Source: Stenogyne calaminthoides
Taxonomy: Eukaryota; Streptophyta; Magnoliopsida; Lamiales; Lamiaceae
Reading direction: 5' to 3'
NCBI GenBank assembly: GCA_037126765.1
Contig: JBBCBC010000054.1
Coordinates: forward strand, 366,001 to 430,000
Length of the DNA: 64,000 bases
Positions 30,977 through 41,706 of the stretch are shown here, one piece after another. The position numbers and the translations under genes were made by a program. The notes beneath the pieces are model-generated. The model was given only the letters and a program-made list of their open reading frames with translations. It made no database searches and was not told the DNA's origin. Every line of letters begins with the position of its first letter. Position 1 is the stretch's first letter.

Positions 30977-31920
30977 ATGTCATAACCTTTTAATCCACTG
31001 TTAATATACTTAAAGTCAATACAATATGTATGGAAACTATATTGATTGGAAACGAAAAATTATTGTCCTAACTGCACAAAAGCACAAGTGGATTCTTGAC
31101 ACACCAAAATCAGATGAGCCAACTGACGGGTCAAAAATGCGAGACTCGTCAGATCACCTTGCGAGAGATGTCATCGCTGAAAATGGTGGAGGGCAAACCC
31201 GTAAGGGATTATGTCCTCAAAATTGATGGCCCATCTGAACAAACTTGAGGTTCTGAGTGCAGGTTATAATCTGGAGACTCAGATGAATTTGGTATTTCAC
31301 TCTCTGCCCAAAAGTTTCTAAGCAATTTTGCCTCGCTAGCTGATTTGTTGCAAGCTTTTGGTCTCGGCAGAGATGTTGATAGGGCACCAAACTCAAGTTT
31401 TGACGGCAAGTGGTCCGTCTTCATCTTCTAGGCCAAGGGATGGCAAGAAGAAGAAGGTGACCAAAGGCTAGAAGCAATCAGACTCAACTGTTGCCAAGGG
31501 CAATGATAAGATGACCAATGCTGGTGGTGTCAAGGAAAATCCAAAGAGGAAGTGCTTAAGCTGCGGTGAAAGAGGACAATGGAGGTTTGCCTGTTCCAAC
31601 CCCAAAAGGGACGGAAAGAAAGGTAATTCTCATGCAGTAGTTATTGAAACTTGTTTAGCGGCGTATACTTCTCATTCGTGGGTGGTTGATACGAGATCCA
31701 CTAATCATGTTTGCTTCATGGGTTCAAACTGATCCGGCAACTTAGTGGCAGTGAGATCCTCATCACACTGGGCGATGCTACGAGAGTGGCAGCTGAAGCA
31801 GTGGGAGAAGTGCACCTGTCTTTTGAAAACAGAGTTTTAATTTTAAGAGATGTTCTTTACGTTCCGAATTTTAGAAAGAATTTAATTTCAGTTTCTAAAC
31901 TTTTTCATGATGGATATTAG
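30977..31920 (+). pseudogene. gag: Gag-protease remnant, copy E
   Basis: The ATG at 30977 corresponds to the gag start of copies A and B, but the third codon is TAA where they have CAA. Later frames show WILDTPKSDEPTDGSKMRDS, then in another frame MVEGK-type and LVFHSLPKSF blocks, then the knuckle at 31553-31594 (C-x2-C-x4-Gln-x4-C, His replaced) and the protease site at 31688-31699 reading Asp-Thr-Arg-Ser. The GSEILITLGDATRVAAEAVG stretch near 31760 matches copy A. Gag is about 250 codons, short for a copia Gag, with its centre apparently missing. It would need a helper element. Confidence 0.85.
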
Positions 31921-33240
31921 GTTACTTTTAATAAAGTTGTTACCATTTCTCTTTTTGATAAATTTATCAGTCATGGAACGTTGTCGAATAATCTCTATAC
32001 AATTAACTGTGCACACCACTCACGAAATGCATCCTATAACACATCAACTATTTTCGATAAAAGAAAACATTCATCAAGCGTGAACGAGACACTTCTATGG
32101 CATCTAAGATTGGGTCATATAAATCCAAAGAGGATCCAAAGGTTGGTGAAAGACGGTTCACTGGAGTTTCTCCAAGTTGAACCAATTCCAACTTGCGAAT
32201 CATGTTTGGAGGATAAAATGACCAAGAGGGCATTTGGAGCCAAGGGGAATAGAGCCAAAGAAGTGTTAGAGATTGTTCACACAGATGTATGTGGTCCAAT
32301 GTCAACCAAAGCAAGAGGAGGTTATGAGTATTTTGTCACTTTTATTGATGATTACTCAAGGTACGGTTATATTTTCCTTATGAAGCATAAATCTGAGATC
32401 TTTGAGAAATTCAAAGAATTTAAGGCTCAAGCAGAGAATCATATGGAAAAACGTATCAAGTCTCTACGATCCGATCATGGAGGCGAATACCTCAGCGATG
32501 AGTTTTTGAACTACTTATCTGATGAAGGGATTGCATCCTAGCTTACTGCACCCGGAACCCCTCAATAAAACGAGGTTGCCGAGCGAAGAAATAGAACTCT
32601 TTTGGGAATGGTTAGATCTATGATGAGTTATGTGGATCTTCCCAAGTCGTTCTGGGGTCATGCCTTGGAGACAGCAGCCTACATTCTGAACTTGGTGCCA
32701 TCCAAATCGGTTCCCAAAACTCCTAAAGAATTGCGGACCGGGTGCAAGCCTAGTTTGAGACACATGAAGATTTGGGGGTGTTCGGCCTACGTGTTGGACA
32801 AGGAAGCCGGTAAATTAGATCCTCGATCAGAATTAAGGTTGTTTGTGGGATACCCCGAGGGAACAAAAAAGTGTATGTTCTATGGTCTCGAAGATCAAAA
32901 GGTGGTAATAAACACCCACTTTAGATTTTTGGAAGAAGACTATATGAACGAAAGAAGACCCAGAAGTGAGATTACCTTAAACGAGCTAAGGGGGCTAACC
33001 TCAATGCCAACTGTACAAGATGACATACCAAACGACACACTTACACAACCGGAGCCTCGTCGTAGTGGGAGGGTTGTGAAACAGCCCAAGAGATTCATGG
33101 GAATAGGAGAGTCCTCGGACTTGATTCGGACAAGACTTAATCGCAGGACCCATGGACATGGATTTGAGGCAATCCAAGACAAGGATGCAGATTCTTGGCA
33201 AACAAAGAATGAAAGCCTAAATGGGTTCTATGTTTCATAA
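31921..33240 (+). pseudogene. pol: Pre-integrase, integrase and RT N-terminus, copy E
   Basis: The frames 31981-32541 and 32602-33240 are essentially one reading frame. They carry LLWHLRLGHINPKRIQRLV, CESCLEDKM, HTDVCGPMSTKARGGYEYF, FIDDYSRYGY, the SLRSDHGGEYLSDEF block (D-D) and AERRNRTL (Glu). Two stops sit in the otherwise conserved stretch between the second Asp and the Glu (TAG for CAG at 32539 and TAA for CAA near 32566). Both are C-to-T type changes and both are shared with copy E2. After FMGIGESSDL the frame runs into RT, and the core is deleted after HNRV at about 33243. Confidence 0.88.
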
Positions 33241-34135
33241 CAGAGTGTAGGACTTAGGGGAAGCCGGACACATCCTTGGTATCAAGATCACTCGAGATCG
33301 CAAGAAAAGGATGATAGGCTTATCGCAAGCTTCATACATAGACACCGTCTTGAAACGATTCAAAGATACAAGATTCCAAGAAAGGCTTTTGTACCTTTTC
33401 GTGCATGGAATCCATCTATCCAAGAAAATGTGCCCTAAGACGCAAAAAAAGAAGATAGATGACATGAGAGGCATTCTTATGCTTCGGTTGTCGAAAGCCT
33501 TATGTGTGCAATGGTATGACCAGGATATATCGCTTTCTTTGTTGGCATGGTGGCAAGATATCAAAGTAACGGGGAAAAAGAACATTCGGTAGTTAAAAAC
33601 ATTTTGAAGTATCGAAAAAGAACTCGGGATAGAATGTTAGTTTATCGATGATAGCCCAATCCCCATCGGCTACACGGACTCGGATTTCCAATTAGACATA
33701 GACTCGGAAAATCTACCTCCCGGTAGTGTGTTTTGCATGGGGGAGGAGCCGTGACATGGAGCGTCGTCAAATAAATGCGTCAAGATTCTACCATGGGGCC
33801 GAATATGTAGGCGCTATGAGGCGGCGGAAAAAAGCGGTTTGCTCAAGAACTTCCTAGTGGACTTGAATGTGGTTCGAATTTGCCCGAGAATCACTATTTA
33901 TTATGACAATGTGCGATTGCAATTCAAAGGAACCAAGAGCCCACAAAGCCAACAAACACATTGAAAAAATACCATCTTATACGAGATATCATTAGAGAGG
34001 AGATATAGATGTTGCAAAGATAGCGTCGAAGACAACCTAGCGAGATCCATTCACAAAGGGTCCGCCTTGAATACATTCGAGAGACATGTGGAAGGAATGG
34101 GTGACAAGACCGTTGCTTATCTGCTTTGAGTATAA
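33241..34135 (+). pseudogene. pol: RT thumb and RNase H remnant, copy E
   Basis: After the deletion, sequence resumes at DLGEAGHILGIKITRD and MIGLSQASYIDTVLKRF. RNase H blocks are traceable by alignment with copy B: a TDSDF-like stretch near 33675 and DLGEAG-like and LADP-like regions to 34070. They are spread over frames by many small indels. The YVDD palm region is absent. The sequence runs into the usual spacer and PPT. Confidence 0.82.
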
Positions 34136-34218
34136 GTGGGAGAAATTATTAGGCGTGTAGGTGACATTAGATGTCACAAACTACCTGAGACATGTTTAGT
34201 ATATAAAAGCGGACTTTG

Positions 34219-34234
34219 AGTATAAGTGGGAGAT
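34219..34234 (+). promoter_or_regulatory. Polypurine tract, copy E
   Basis: AGTATAAGTGGGAGAT sits directly before the TGTTGGGATTAT start of the 3' LTR. Confidence 0.82.
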
Positions 34235-36052
34235 TGTTGGGATTATACTTGAAAGTATGCTTTTACTTTGTATAATCAAAATCAATTTTGAATTATTCTT
34301 GAAATAAATTGTTTATATCGATGCTTTAAATATCATTGAATGTTACATATATTTCTTGCATAACTATTCAATAAATCGTGCGTGTTACATTGTAGTTAAT
34401 TTAGTGATGCGGGATCGAAGATTAAATTAACGGTCCCTTGTAACTAAAAATACGCCCGACCTAGATGGAAATGAACAATCCATCGTGAAAGGTTGAAGTG
34501 TAAGGCTCGGATTGGCTTGTCTTGACCAAGAGATTACACTAGTGCATGGTGATGCCTTTGAATAGGACCTCTGAGGAGGATAAATTCTTGAGGCCCGAAC
34601 AAGGATGAATTAGACCTCGATGGTTCGTTGTTTCTTAATCTTCGTTCCTTAAATAGGATCACGTGTGATTGGTAACTATTGCTTTGACTTATCATGGGTA
34701 GAGAATCAAGCGAGATTCAATACTTTTATCTTCTTGGGCAATGTTATTGGTCACATGTGATTGCTAAGATTTATCTGAAGAATCGTGTGCAAATCACGCT
34801 TTTGTTCGATTTGCCCCCCTTGGGAGGTTCATAGGCTTTATCATACCAAATCTTGCAAGTGGAATTAGTTTAGGTATGGATAATAATGTTGAACCGTTCC
34901 TTGACCAAGGACAAAAGATATTAATTAATGGAAAGCTATTTCGTTGGCTTGAATTAATTAATGGGCTAGATAATCTTAAACAAGGAAATAATAACAGGGG
35001 AGCCATATTGATTGTAATATGGGTTAAGATGGATAGTCAATATTAATTATGTAGTGGGATTAATTAATACTTATGGGCTTGAATAATATTGTTGCTCAAT
35101 ATTGATAATTCAAGATCCATTGGAAGGTCAATCTTAATTCTCCTAAAAAGGCCTCTGAGTAGCCTAACGTATAGTCAATAAGCTGAAAAAGGTGTTTAAA
35201 ATAAAATAAATATTGTTTCTTATTTTTCCTCATTAAATTGAGATTTACGGTTAAAAGGGAGAAATATTTTCTTTGAATTTTATTATGGAATGAAGATATG
35301 TATTCTTGGAATACAAGATTATCTCATTAAATTCAAGAAATCTCCCACTTGGTTATTCATGAAGATAATTTCGAAATTTTTGACATATAAAGGGCAAGAA
35401 AGATTTTCTTGAAAAGATATTATGGAAGATATGTATTTCTTGAATTACATGAATATCTCATAAATTCAAGAAGATCCAAATCTTGGAATCTTGCCTATTA
35501 TTTTTTGAAAATATCCCATAACAAAAGAGTAGGTGGGATTTTGTGGAATATTATAATTATGGGAAAAAGAATATAGGAGATATATTCAAGATTTCTTGGA
35601 GATCAAGAAAAGATTTTCCCACATTATTTTTTGGCCAAAATTTCGACCACCTATGCTCTATAAATGGGGATGACTCTTTCATTCCCAAGTACAATTCCAT
35701 GTCTTTGGAAAAATTAGTAAATCCACAAAGGTGGTGCAACATAATTTATTTTCCTTTTGTTAATTGTTCACAAGTGTCCTACCACCGGATAGTCGAACAA
35801 GGATTAAGGGAATACTTGGGAAGTTCTTTTGGTTAGTCTAATCATCCAGACCGTTGCCATCCCAAGAGAATGCGTTCCGTAAACTCGTAGAATTACGCAT
35901 CGTAGGATTTCGTGAATTAATTATATGCATGATATGTTGTTGGATTATTATTTGAATTAATAAAGGATTAATTCATGCTAGTAATAATTATAATAATTAA
36001 ATTTATATTTAATATTCATCCCGAATATATCTATGCAACTTATTCCCCAACA
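34235..36052 (+). repeat. 3' LTR of F1 copy E
   Basis: Starts tgttgggattatac, ends ttattccccaaca, 1818 bp. The TATA position 35659-35666 reads TATAAATG, changed from TATAAATA. The next base (36053) begins an LTR fragment of another family. Confidence 0.93.
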
Positions 36053-37239
36053 CTTTTGGGTTTGGGTAAAGATTTGTTTGGTTTCCAACTAGGTTGAGAT
36101 TTTTCCTTACATTTGTTTAGCCTCAATGCTATGGTTGGGAAAATCTCTCTAAGCTTAGGATAATACATTTGTGCTTAGATCTAGGATAGAACACTCTTGA
36201 ATATATGCGTGTATTTCTTGCTCTGTGTTCTATGGTGGGAATGCTTGAGTATATGTCTTCTTAGCTCTGTAGCATTGTTTGCCACATTCTCCACACTTCC
36301 ACACTTAATAATGAAGGAAGAACTTGTATTTATAGTGTGGATTTGAATGTTACCGTTGGAAGAATCACATTCAAATCCATACTATTACGTAACTTTTTGC
36401 AGACTTTTTTGGGGCTTGTCGTCTTCTTCTCATTGGTCCCACGTCAAATTTGAATCTACTTGGCTATATTCTTGATTTCTTACGAGTCTCGGGATCTTGA
36501 TTCTATCCGAGCCTTGATTTATCTCGAGCCTTGAGTTATCTGAGCTATCCGAGCCTTGGGTTATCGAGCATCCCGAGCCTTGAGGTTATCCGAGCCTTCC
36601 CGAGCCTTGAGGTTATCGAGCCTTACGAGCCTTGGTTATCCGAGCCCCCGAGCCTTGAGGTTATCGAGCCTCGGGTTTCTTGATTCAGCCAGACTTCTTC
36701 TTGGCGGACCTTATTCGTCGGGCATCGCGACACTCGGGCTTCGAGTTGGCTCTTATGAATCGGACATCCGACCCTCGGGTCACATTGACTCAAAGCTATC
36801 GATTTCTTCTTGCCTTATCGATCGGCTCATTGTTTAGATCAACACATCTTCAGTCGGCATCTCGGGGATAGCATCAAGTCGATTACATCGGGTTAGCATA
36901 TCGGTTTATCATATCTGATCTCGATCACGTCTGATCTTGATCAGTCTCATTTGCTCATCTTCTGATCTCCAGCCTTCTCTTTTGATTTGCTGGCTTTAGC
37001 TTTTCTTCTCTTCTCATTTTGCTCAGCTCATCAGTTGACTCCGGAACTCATCTTACTCATCTGATCTTGATCATTCTCGTTTGCAGCCTTGTCTGATCTC
37101 GATCTTCTTCTTCTGATTTTGTGAGTTCCCCCTCAATTTGTTCTCTCGTTCCCCCTTAACTTGTTATCTGTAAAATAGCTTGAAAAACACAAGTTGATAA
37201 TGTTTTGGCATAATTTATCAAAACTAAAATATCCCAACA
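36053..37239 (-). repeat. S2: truncated LTR of a second, Sirevirus-like copia family
   Basis: On the plus strand it ends aaatatcccaaca (TGTTGGGATATT on minus). It has a minus-strand TATAAATA at 36328-36335 and parallels the S1 LTR (ggtttcc-aactaggttgagat against ggtttc-aactaggatgagat). Its left end is cut by the copy E LTR. At the right it interrupts an F1-like LTR tail. It contains a minisatellite at 36490-36680. No internal coding region accompanies it. Confidence 0.75.
36490..36680. repeat. Minisatellite gagccttgaggttatc in S2 LTR
   Basis: About nine imperfect units of 18-24 bp of the type gagccttgaggttatccga. The counterpart at 62880-63075 has a different unit number and many single-base differences. 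Confidence 0.82.
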
Positions 37240-37320
37240 ATAGTTTATTTCAGTAAATAAATAAGAAAATTCAGTTTGGTTATACAAAGTAAAAACATAC
37301 TTTTCAGTATAACCCCAACA
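37240..37320 (-). repeat. Tail of an F1-like LTR
   Basis: The sequence from tttatttcagtaaataa to tataaccccaaca matches the last 80 bp of F1 LTRs with small changes (aaccccaaca for aatcccaaca). The S2 LTR sits where the rest of it should be, so S2 was probably inserted in it. The flank after 37320 is not a polypurine tract. Confidence 0.75.
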
Positions 37321-38043
37321 CAATTAAGACCGTTAGTTTGACTAATCACTCGATATATGAGGGTCTATGGGTCACACAACAAGTAGTCTCCTTTACAGAT
37401 TAAAGTTGGTTGATTAAATGTTAAATTGGATTTAATATTTAATTTATGGAGAATTAATTAATAATAGATTAATTTGGAATTAATTATTATTAATGTTTAA
37501 TTAAATTGAATTTAATTAAATAGGAATTCCCAACAATAATATATGGAATATTATTGTAGGATTTAATTATATGAGAAAATAAATCGTAGAGATTTTTCAC
37601 ATATGGAAATTAAATTCGTAGAGATTTATATGGAGAAATAAATCATAGGGATTTATACAAATAAGGATTAGGGATATTATTTCCTAATTAGGCTAGCTTA
37701 AGATTTAAGTTGAGTCTCTCCTATAAATATGAGCTCTTGGGATTCATAATTATCAGTTGTTCAAATTTCTCCATAAAATCTAGAGTTAGAATTTTCCTAG
37801 CAAATTCATCTCGGGATTCAACTCGTTTTAATCTGCTTGTGAATTTTAAATGGGGATTACGTGGATGCGAAGTTGAGAAATCTGCTCTTGGTTTGCTATA
37901 AGATTTCTTATTCTTTGTTTTTCGTGTTCATACTTGCAATTATATGTTAGTTGTTGGTGGTATTTTAATTCCACTTCAAGATGTTTTCGTGTTTACGTGC
38001 CTCTAAATTCCAACCACGACCATCCCGCTCTTGGTGGGAAACT
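37321..38043 (+). other. AT-rich LTR-like stretch with TATA box
   Basis: No coding motif. It is dominated by taatt/attaa runs to about 37660, then has a TATAAATA at 37722-37729 in gtctctcctataaatatgag, then a transcript-like AT/T-rich leader. This layout is typical of LTRs of small copia elements, but I cannot place its ends. 37321-37597 is repeated almost exactly at 63724-64000. It stops where the Ty3 coding fragment starts. Confidence 0.5.
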
Positions 38044-39142
38044 TTACCTGAAATAAAAAGTTGAGGACGCAACCTCGAATTCGTGTCCAAAAAGCTTCCC
38101 GAGGAATCCATTATAGGAGCTCGGGAGGTCGACAACTAGAAAATCTAATAGCCTAGTGGCCCTAACTTCTTCATTCAGAGTGGAGACTAATTCGCGGTAG
38201 CCAGCAGACCATTCTGTCGACTTCATGGTTCGTCTCCAAAGCCTTTCACGACATGGTGGCATGGGGTGATGTATGCGTCGTAGTCCCGGTGGTCGAGGGG
38301 TTTTCTTGAAAAGGATGTTGAGCGGCTCCTCCATCTACTAGCAAACGGCATATTGTGGTGCCCATAATATTGGCTTTGATCACCAGGGGATCGACATTAG
38401 GATAGACTATCCCGGCCTTGTCTTTCTCGCCGAAGTCGATTATGTTAGTCTCTTCTCCTACAGCGAAGACCGGCAACACCATCTTCCTGGCATTCTCTAT
38501 TTCTCTTATCTCCACCTTCGTTCGTCTTTTGGATGAGCCAGTCGCCAAAAATCCCCCGACCATCCCGAATGGGGATAGGGTGTGTATGATGCAATCTCCC
38601 GCGCCTTCTGGCATGGGCGGTACTGGCCGTTCCCCCTGGTCGGCGTTTCCTGGAGTAGGTTCTGCCTGCCTGGGTGGGTTTGCTTGCTGGCGACCTCTCT
38701 GGGTGTGATCCTGGTTCTTCTGAGGCCACTTGACAAATTCATCTAATAACCTGTCCTTGTATAGCCTCCAAAGTTGGGGGAGAAGGTCCTTGCATTCGCT
38801 GGTGTAGTGCCCAGTTTGCTCGTGGAAGTGGCAGTACTTGTTGGGGTTTGCCTTTCCCTTGTTCTTGACAGGCCGAGGCGGGAGGAGTAACTCTCGGTCT
38901 CTTATCTGGTTGTAGACGTGCCCGGGTGTCATACCTAGCACTTCCATCAGCTTCACTGGGATGTTTTCTTCAAAAGGTTTGAAGTTGCCTTGTGCCATGT
39001 AATGACCGCCAGTTTTCTTGGAGCTTCTCTTTAAGTCTGCGACCTCCTCTGCCATGTAATGACCGCCCGGGATGAGGTCATAGCTTCGCCTCGAAGTCAT
39101 TATATGATCTGGTGATACGTGGTCGTAAATGCGTCGCCACAA
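38044..39142 (-). pseudogene. gag: Ty3 Gag C-terminus and aspartic protease, T1
   Basis: The 298-codon frame at 38246-39142 has a nucleocapsid-type finger KYCHFHEQTGHYTSECKDL (C-x2-H variant), a Gly/Pro/Arg-rich linker, and a protease start RLLVDGGAAQHPF, where plant Ty3 elements usually read a DGG/DTG-SS motif. The second half of protease continues in another frame at 38044-38334 with RATRLLDFLVVDLPSSYNGF. A frameshift lies near 38270-38300. The protease would cleave the polyprotein. The following RT is missing. Confidence 0.86.
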
Positions 39143-39700
39143 CTTGGTTCTTTTTTGAGCAGGAGATGGCCTAGTACTTTGGCCTCATCCCCGATTAGAT
39201 CCCTTCAAGTATGAGTTTGTTGATCCTTTCGATGTAGGATCGATCAGACTCATTATCCGTCTGTTGGGTGTTTATTAGTCGCTGTCTGGTTGCAGTTCGC
39301 GGTGCTAAGGCTATGAAGTGGGTTAGGAATAACCTGGCGAAGTTGCTCGAAAGTTTCCACCGAGAAAGGTGGCAAAAAGTGAACCATTGGTGGTCCTGGT
39401 CACTCAAGGTTAAGAAAAAGCGGTAGGCATAGTGGCATCTATTTTCGCCCCATGGAGGCCATGTAGGAGTTAGCCTTGGCCACGTGGACCCTTGGGGTGC
39501 ATTCCCCCAAAGATGGCGATCTAAGAGCCGCCGTGTTGATTTTTCATAGAGTGGGAGCAAAAGTGACAATGGTCTGGGGAGAATGCAGGATGATGAGGTT
39601 GTGGTCGCTCTGGCTGGGACCACTTTGGTTCTCGCTTCTTCGAGAAGTCATTTGGACCGTCTGGCGGTAGCGTTTTTTACATCGCGATGATCCTTGGGGG
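39143..39700 (-). pseudogene. gag: Ty3 Gag core (Retrotrans_gag-like), T1
   Basis: The frame 39195-39623 includes YAYRFFLTLSDQDHQWFTF and FARLFLTHFIA, then QTDNESDRSYIERINKLIL. This order and spacing (aromatic Trp block, FxxxF, then a Q-x-ESL-x-Y-like block) is that of the plant Ty3 Gag core domain. Stops and frameshifts separate it from the C-terminal frame and from upstream Gag. Confidence 0.8.
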
Positions 39701-40297
39701 TAGGTCATTTCATGGATCGCTTTTGGTGAATTGCCGACCCCGCCGACAGAACTTCGTCATGGTGCAAATTTAGAGCCATAACTAGGTCTTTCTCCACTTG
39801 GTACTTCATGACCCGATTTGGGGAGTGTGCCTCGTCTTTGATGGCCATTGGGGCTTTACGGGCCTCTTGCCCCCAAATCGTCGAACATGTTGCCGATCCT
39901 GCGGTTTTCAAGAACTGCGATTTGAATGATAAGCGTGCTTCTTTGGATCATATGCGGTTGGCTGTGGGCGCCCTTTTCGACAAGGCGTTCTTGCCCTTAG
40001 AAGTTCGGATTATTGTGTGCGCCTTCTTGACCGGTGGTTGTTTCGTCCTCGTCGCCAGCAAGGCATTTCTTGTGGAGGACGGCCAACACGACGCCCGGCG
40101 TCCTGGTGTATGCGGGCGGGATTCCACCCGGTCGGGGTGGCCTCTAGGATGATGGGGTGAGAGTGTTGTGAGCTCATGGAGGCCTCGATACCATCGCGGT
40201 GGTCTGTCTCGTTTCTGGTAGCGGTTCCTTGATTGATCGCCATTGACAAAAGATGGGTCTCCAGAGGATTCTTGAGCAAATCGAAAAAATTGTTCCC
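39701..40297 (-). other. Gag N-terminal/leader region of T1
   Basis: Sequence between the PBS and the recognisable Gag core. Several short minus-strand frames (39705-39911, 39948-40346, 40010-40312) overlap and share no motif I know. It is probably degraded Gag N-terminus and leader. Confidence 0.5.
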
Positions 40298-40312
40298 ATA
40301 GGCGGCGCCCAA
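40298..40312 (-). promoter_or_regulatory. Primer-binding site, T1
   Basis: After an LTR end reading ...ATCAAACA on minus comes TTGGGCGCCGCCTATGGGAA. It resembles the TTGGCGCCGTCTGTGGGAA site of plant Ty3 elements, with one extra G and two changes. Confidence 0.65.
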
Positions 40313-40639
40313 TGTTTGATATTGAATTATCGGTTTGGAGTAACAAAGCGATAAAAGAGATTAATGGCGAACAATAAAGAACAACAATGCAATTCGGTTT
40401 ACCGGTTCGTCTTTTGAATAAGACTACCTGCAGGGGCGCCCAAGCACAGAGTGTTTATTATCTATTTTTTTGCCTAGGGTTCTAAGTTATATTTATAAAC
40501 AAGAAATTAGGTTACAGAACTTCGTGGGCTTCTTTCGTCGGGCTTTCAGAGGCTCCAGCCGCCAAGACTATGGTTTCCTTGGTCAATCCCGCGATTTCCG
40601 CATCTGGATACACTTGCCTTGCTTACCCCGCGATATCCG
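40313..40639 (-). repeat. Partial 5' LTR of T1
   Basis: Begins tgtttgatattg at the PBS boundary. It contains a minus-strand TATAAATA in cttgtttataaatataac near 40488-40497. It is cut after 327 bp by F1 LTR G. Confidence 0.65.
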
Positions 40640-41706
40640 TGTTGGGGAACGAATTGCCTGGATCTATTCTGGATGAATATTTAAATACAAATTTAATTCT
40701 AACAATTATTACTAGCATGAATTAACCCATATTAATTCAAATAATAACAAATCATGCATATAAACAATTCACGTAAATCCTACGCATGCGGAATTACTAC
40801 GAGTTTACGTGAACTTACCTCTTGGAATGGCGATGACCTTGTTGATGAAAACACACCAAAAAACCTTCCAACTATTCCCTAGTCCTTGCTCGACTATCCG
40901 GTGGAAAGACACTCGCGAACAATTAACTAAAAGGAAAAATAAAATTTGTTGCACCACTTTTGTGGATTTACTAATTTTTCCAGCACATGGAATTGTACTT
41001 GGGAATAAAAGAATCATCCCCTATTTATAGATGGGGTGGTGGTCGAAAATTTGAGGAAAAACCAATGTGGGAAAATCTTTTCTTGATCTCCAAGAAATCT
41101 TGAATATATCTCCTATATTCTTTTCTCCACAATTAAAATATTCCACAAAAATCCCACCTCATCTTGCTATGGTGAAATTTTTGAAAAATCCAAGAGACAA
41201 GATTCCAAGATTTGGATCTTCTTGAATTTATGAGATATACTTGTATTTCAAGAAATACATGTCTTCCATAATATCTTTACAAGAAAATCAAGAAAATCTT
41301 TCTTTCTCTTATTTATCAAAAAAATCGAAAATATCTAACATGAATAACCATGTGGGAGATTTCTTGAATTTAATGAGATAATCTTGTATTTCAAGAATAC
41401 ATATCTTCATTCCATAACAAAATTCAAAGAAAATCTTTCTCCCTTTTTTATTCATAACTTTTCGAAAAAATATGAGAAAATTAGCGACAAATATTTATTT
41501 TATTTTTAAACACTTTTTCCAGTTATTGGACTTTATGTTGGGCTACTTGGGGGGCCTTTAGGAGAATTAAGATTGGACCTTCCAATGGATCTTGAATTAT
41601 CAATATTGAGCCACAATATTATTCAAGCCCATAAAATATTAATTAATCACTACATAATTAATATTGCACTATCCATCTTAACCCATATTACGATCAATAT
41701 GGCTCC
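40640..41706 (-). repeat. F1 LTR G, left part
   Basis: Starts tgttggggaacg and follows the F1 LTR to atcaatatggctcc, where S1 is inserted. It continues at 56055 with ctccggttatt. TATAAATA at 41022-41029 (minus). Confidence 0.92.

Larger units (their letters stand above)
29083..36052 (+). mobile_element. F1 copy E: Ty1/copia element, 5' LTR truncated
   Basis: Plus-strand order: the last 353 bp of a 5' LTR, PBS, leader with GC-rich island, gag-protease, integrase, a fused RT/RNase H remnant, PPT, and a full 3' LTR (34235-36052). The RT core (about 590 bp relative to copy B) is deleted at 33243, so it cannot self-copy. It is oriented opposite to A-D. From 30430 onward it is repeated in 56881-62453. 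Confidence 0.92.
38044..40639 (-). mobile_element. T1: Ty3-type (gypsy) element fragment
   Basis: A minus-strand fragment with part of the 5' LTR (40313-40639), PBS, gag and the start of pol (protease). RT, RNase H and integrase are absent because the fragment ends at 38044. The CCHC-like Gag finger and the DGG-type protease recall plant Tat/Athila-group elements; that is family knowledge, not a search result. The F1 LTR G is inserted at its right end. Confidence 0.85.

Noticed and set aside
37700..38040. Host gene start after the TATA box at 37722
   Set aside because: No sustained open frame (the longest is 63 codons) and no splice or codon evidence. The same DNA is duplicated with retroelements at 63724.
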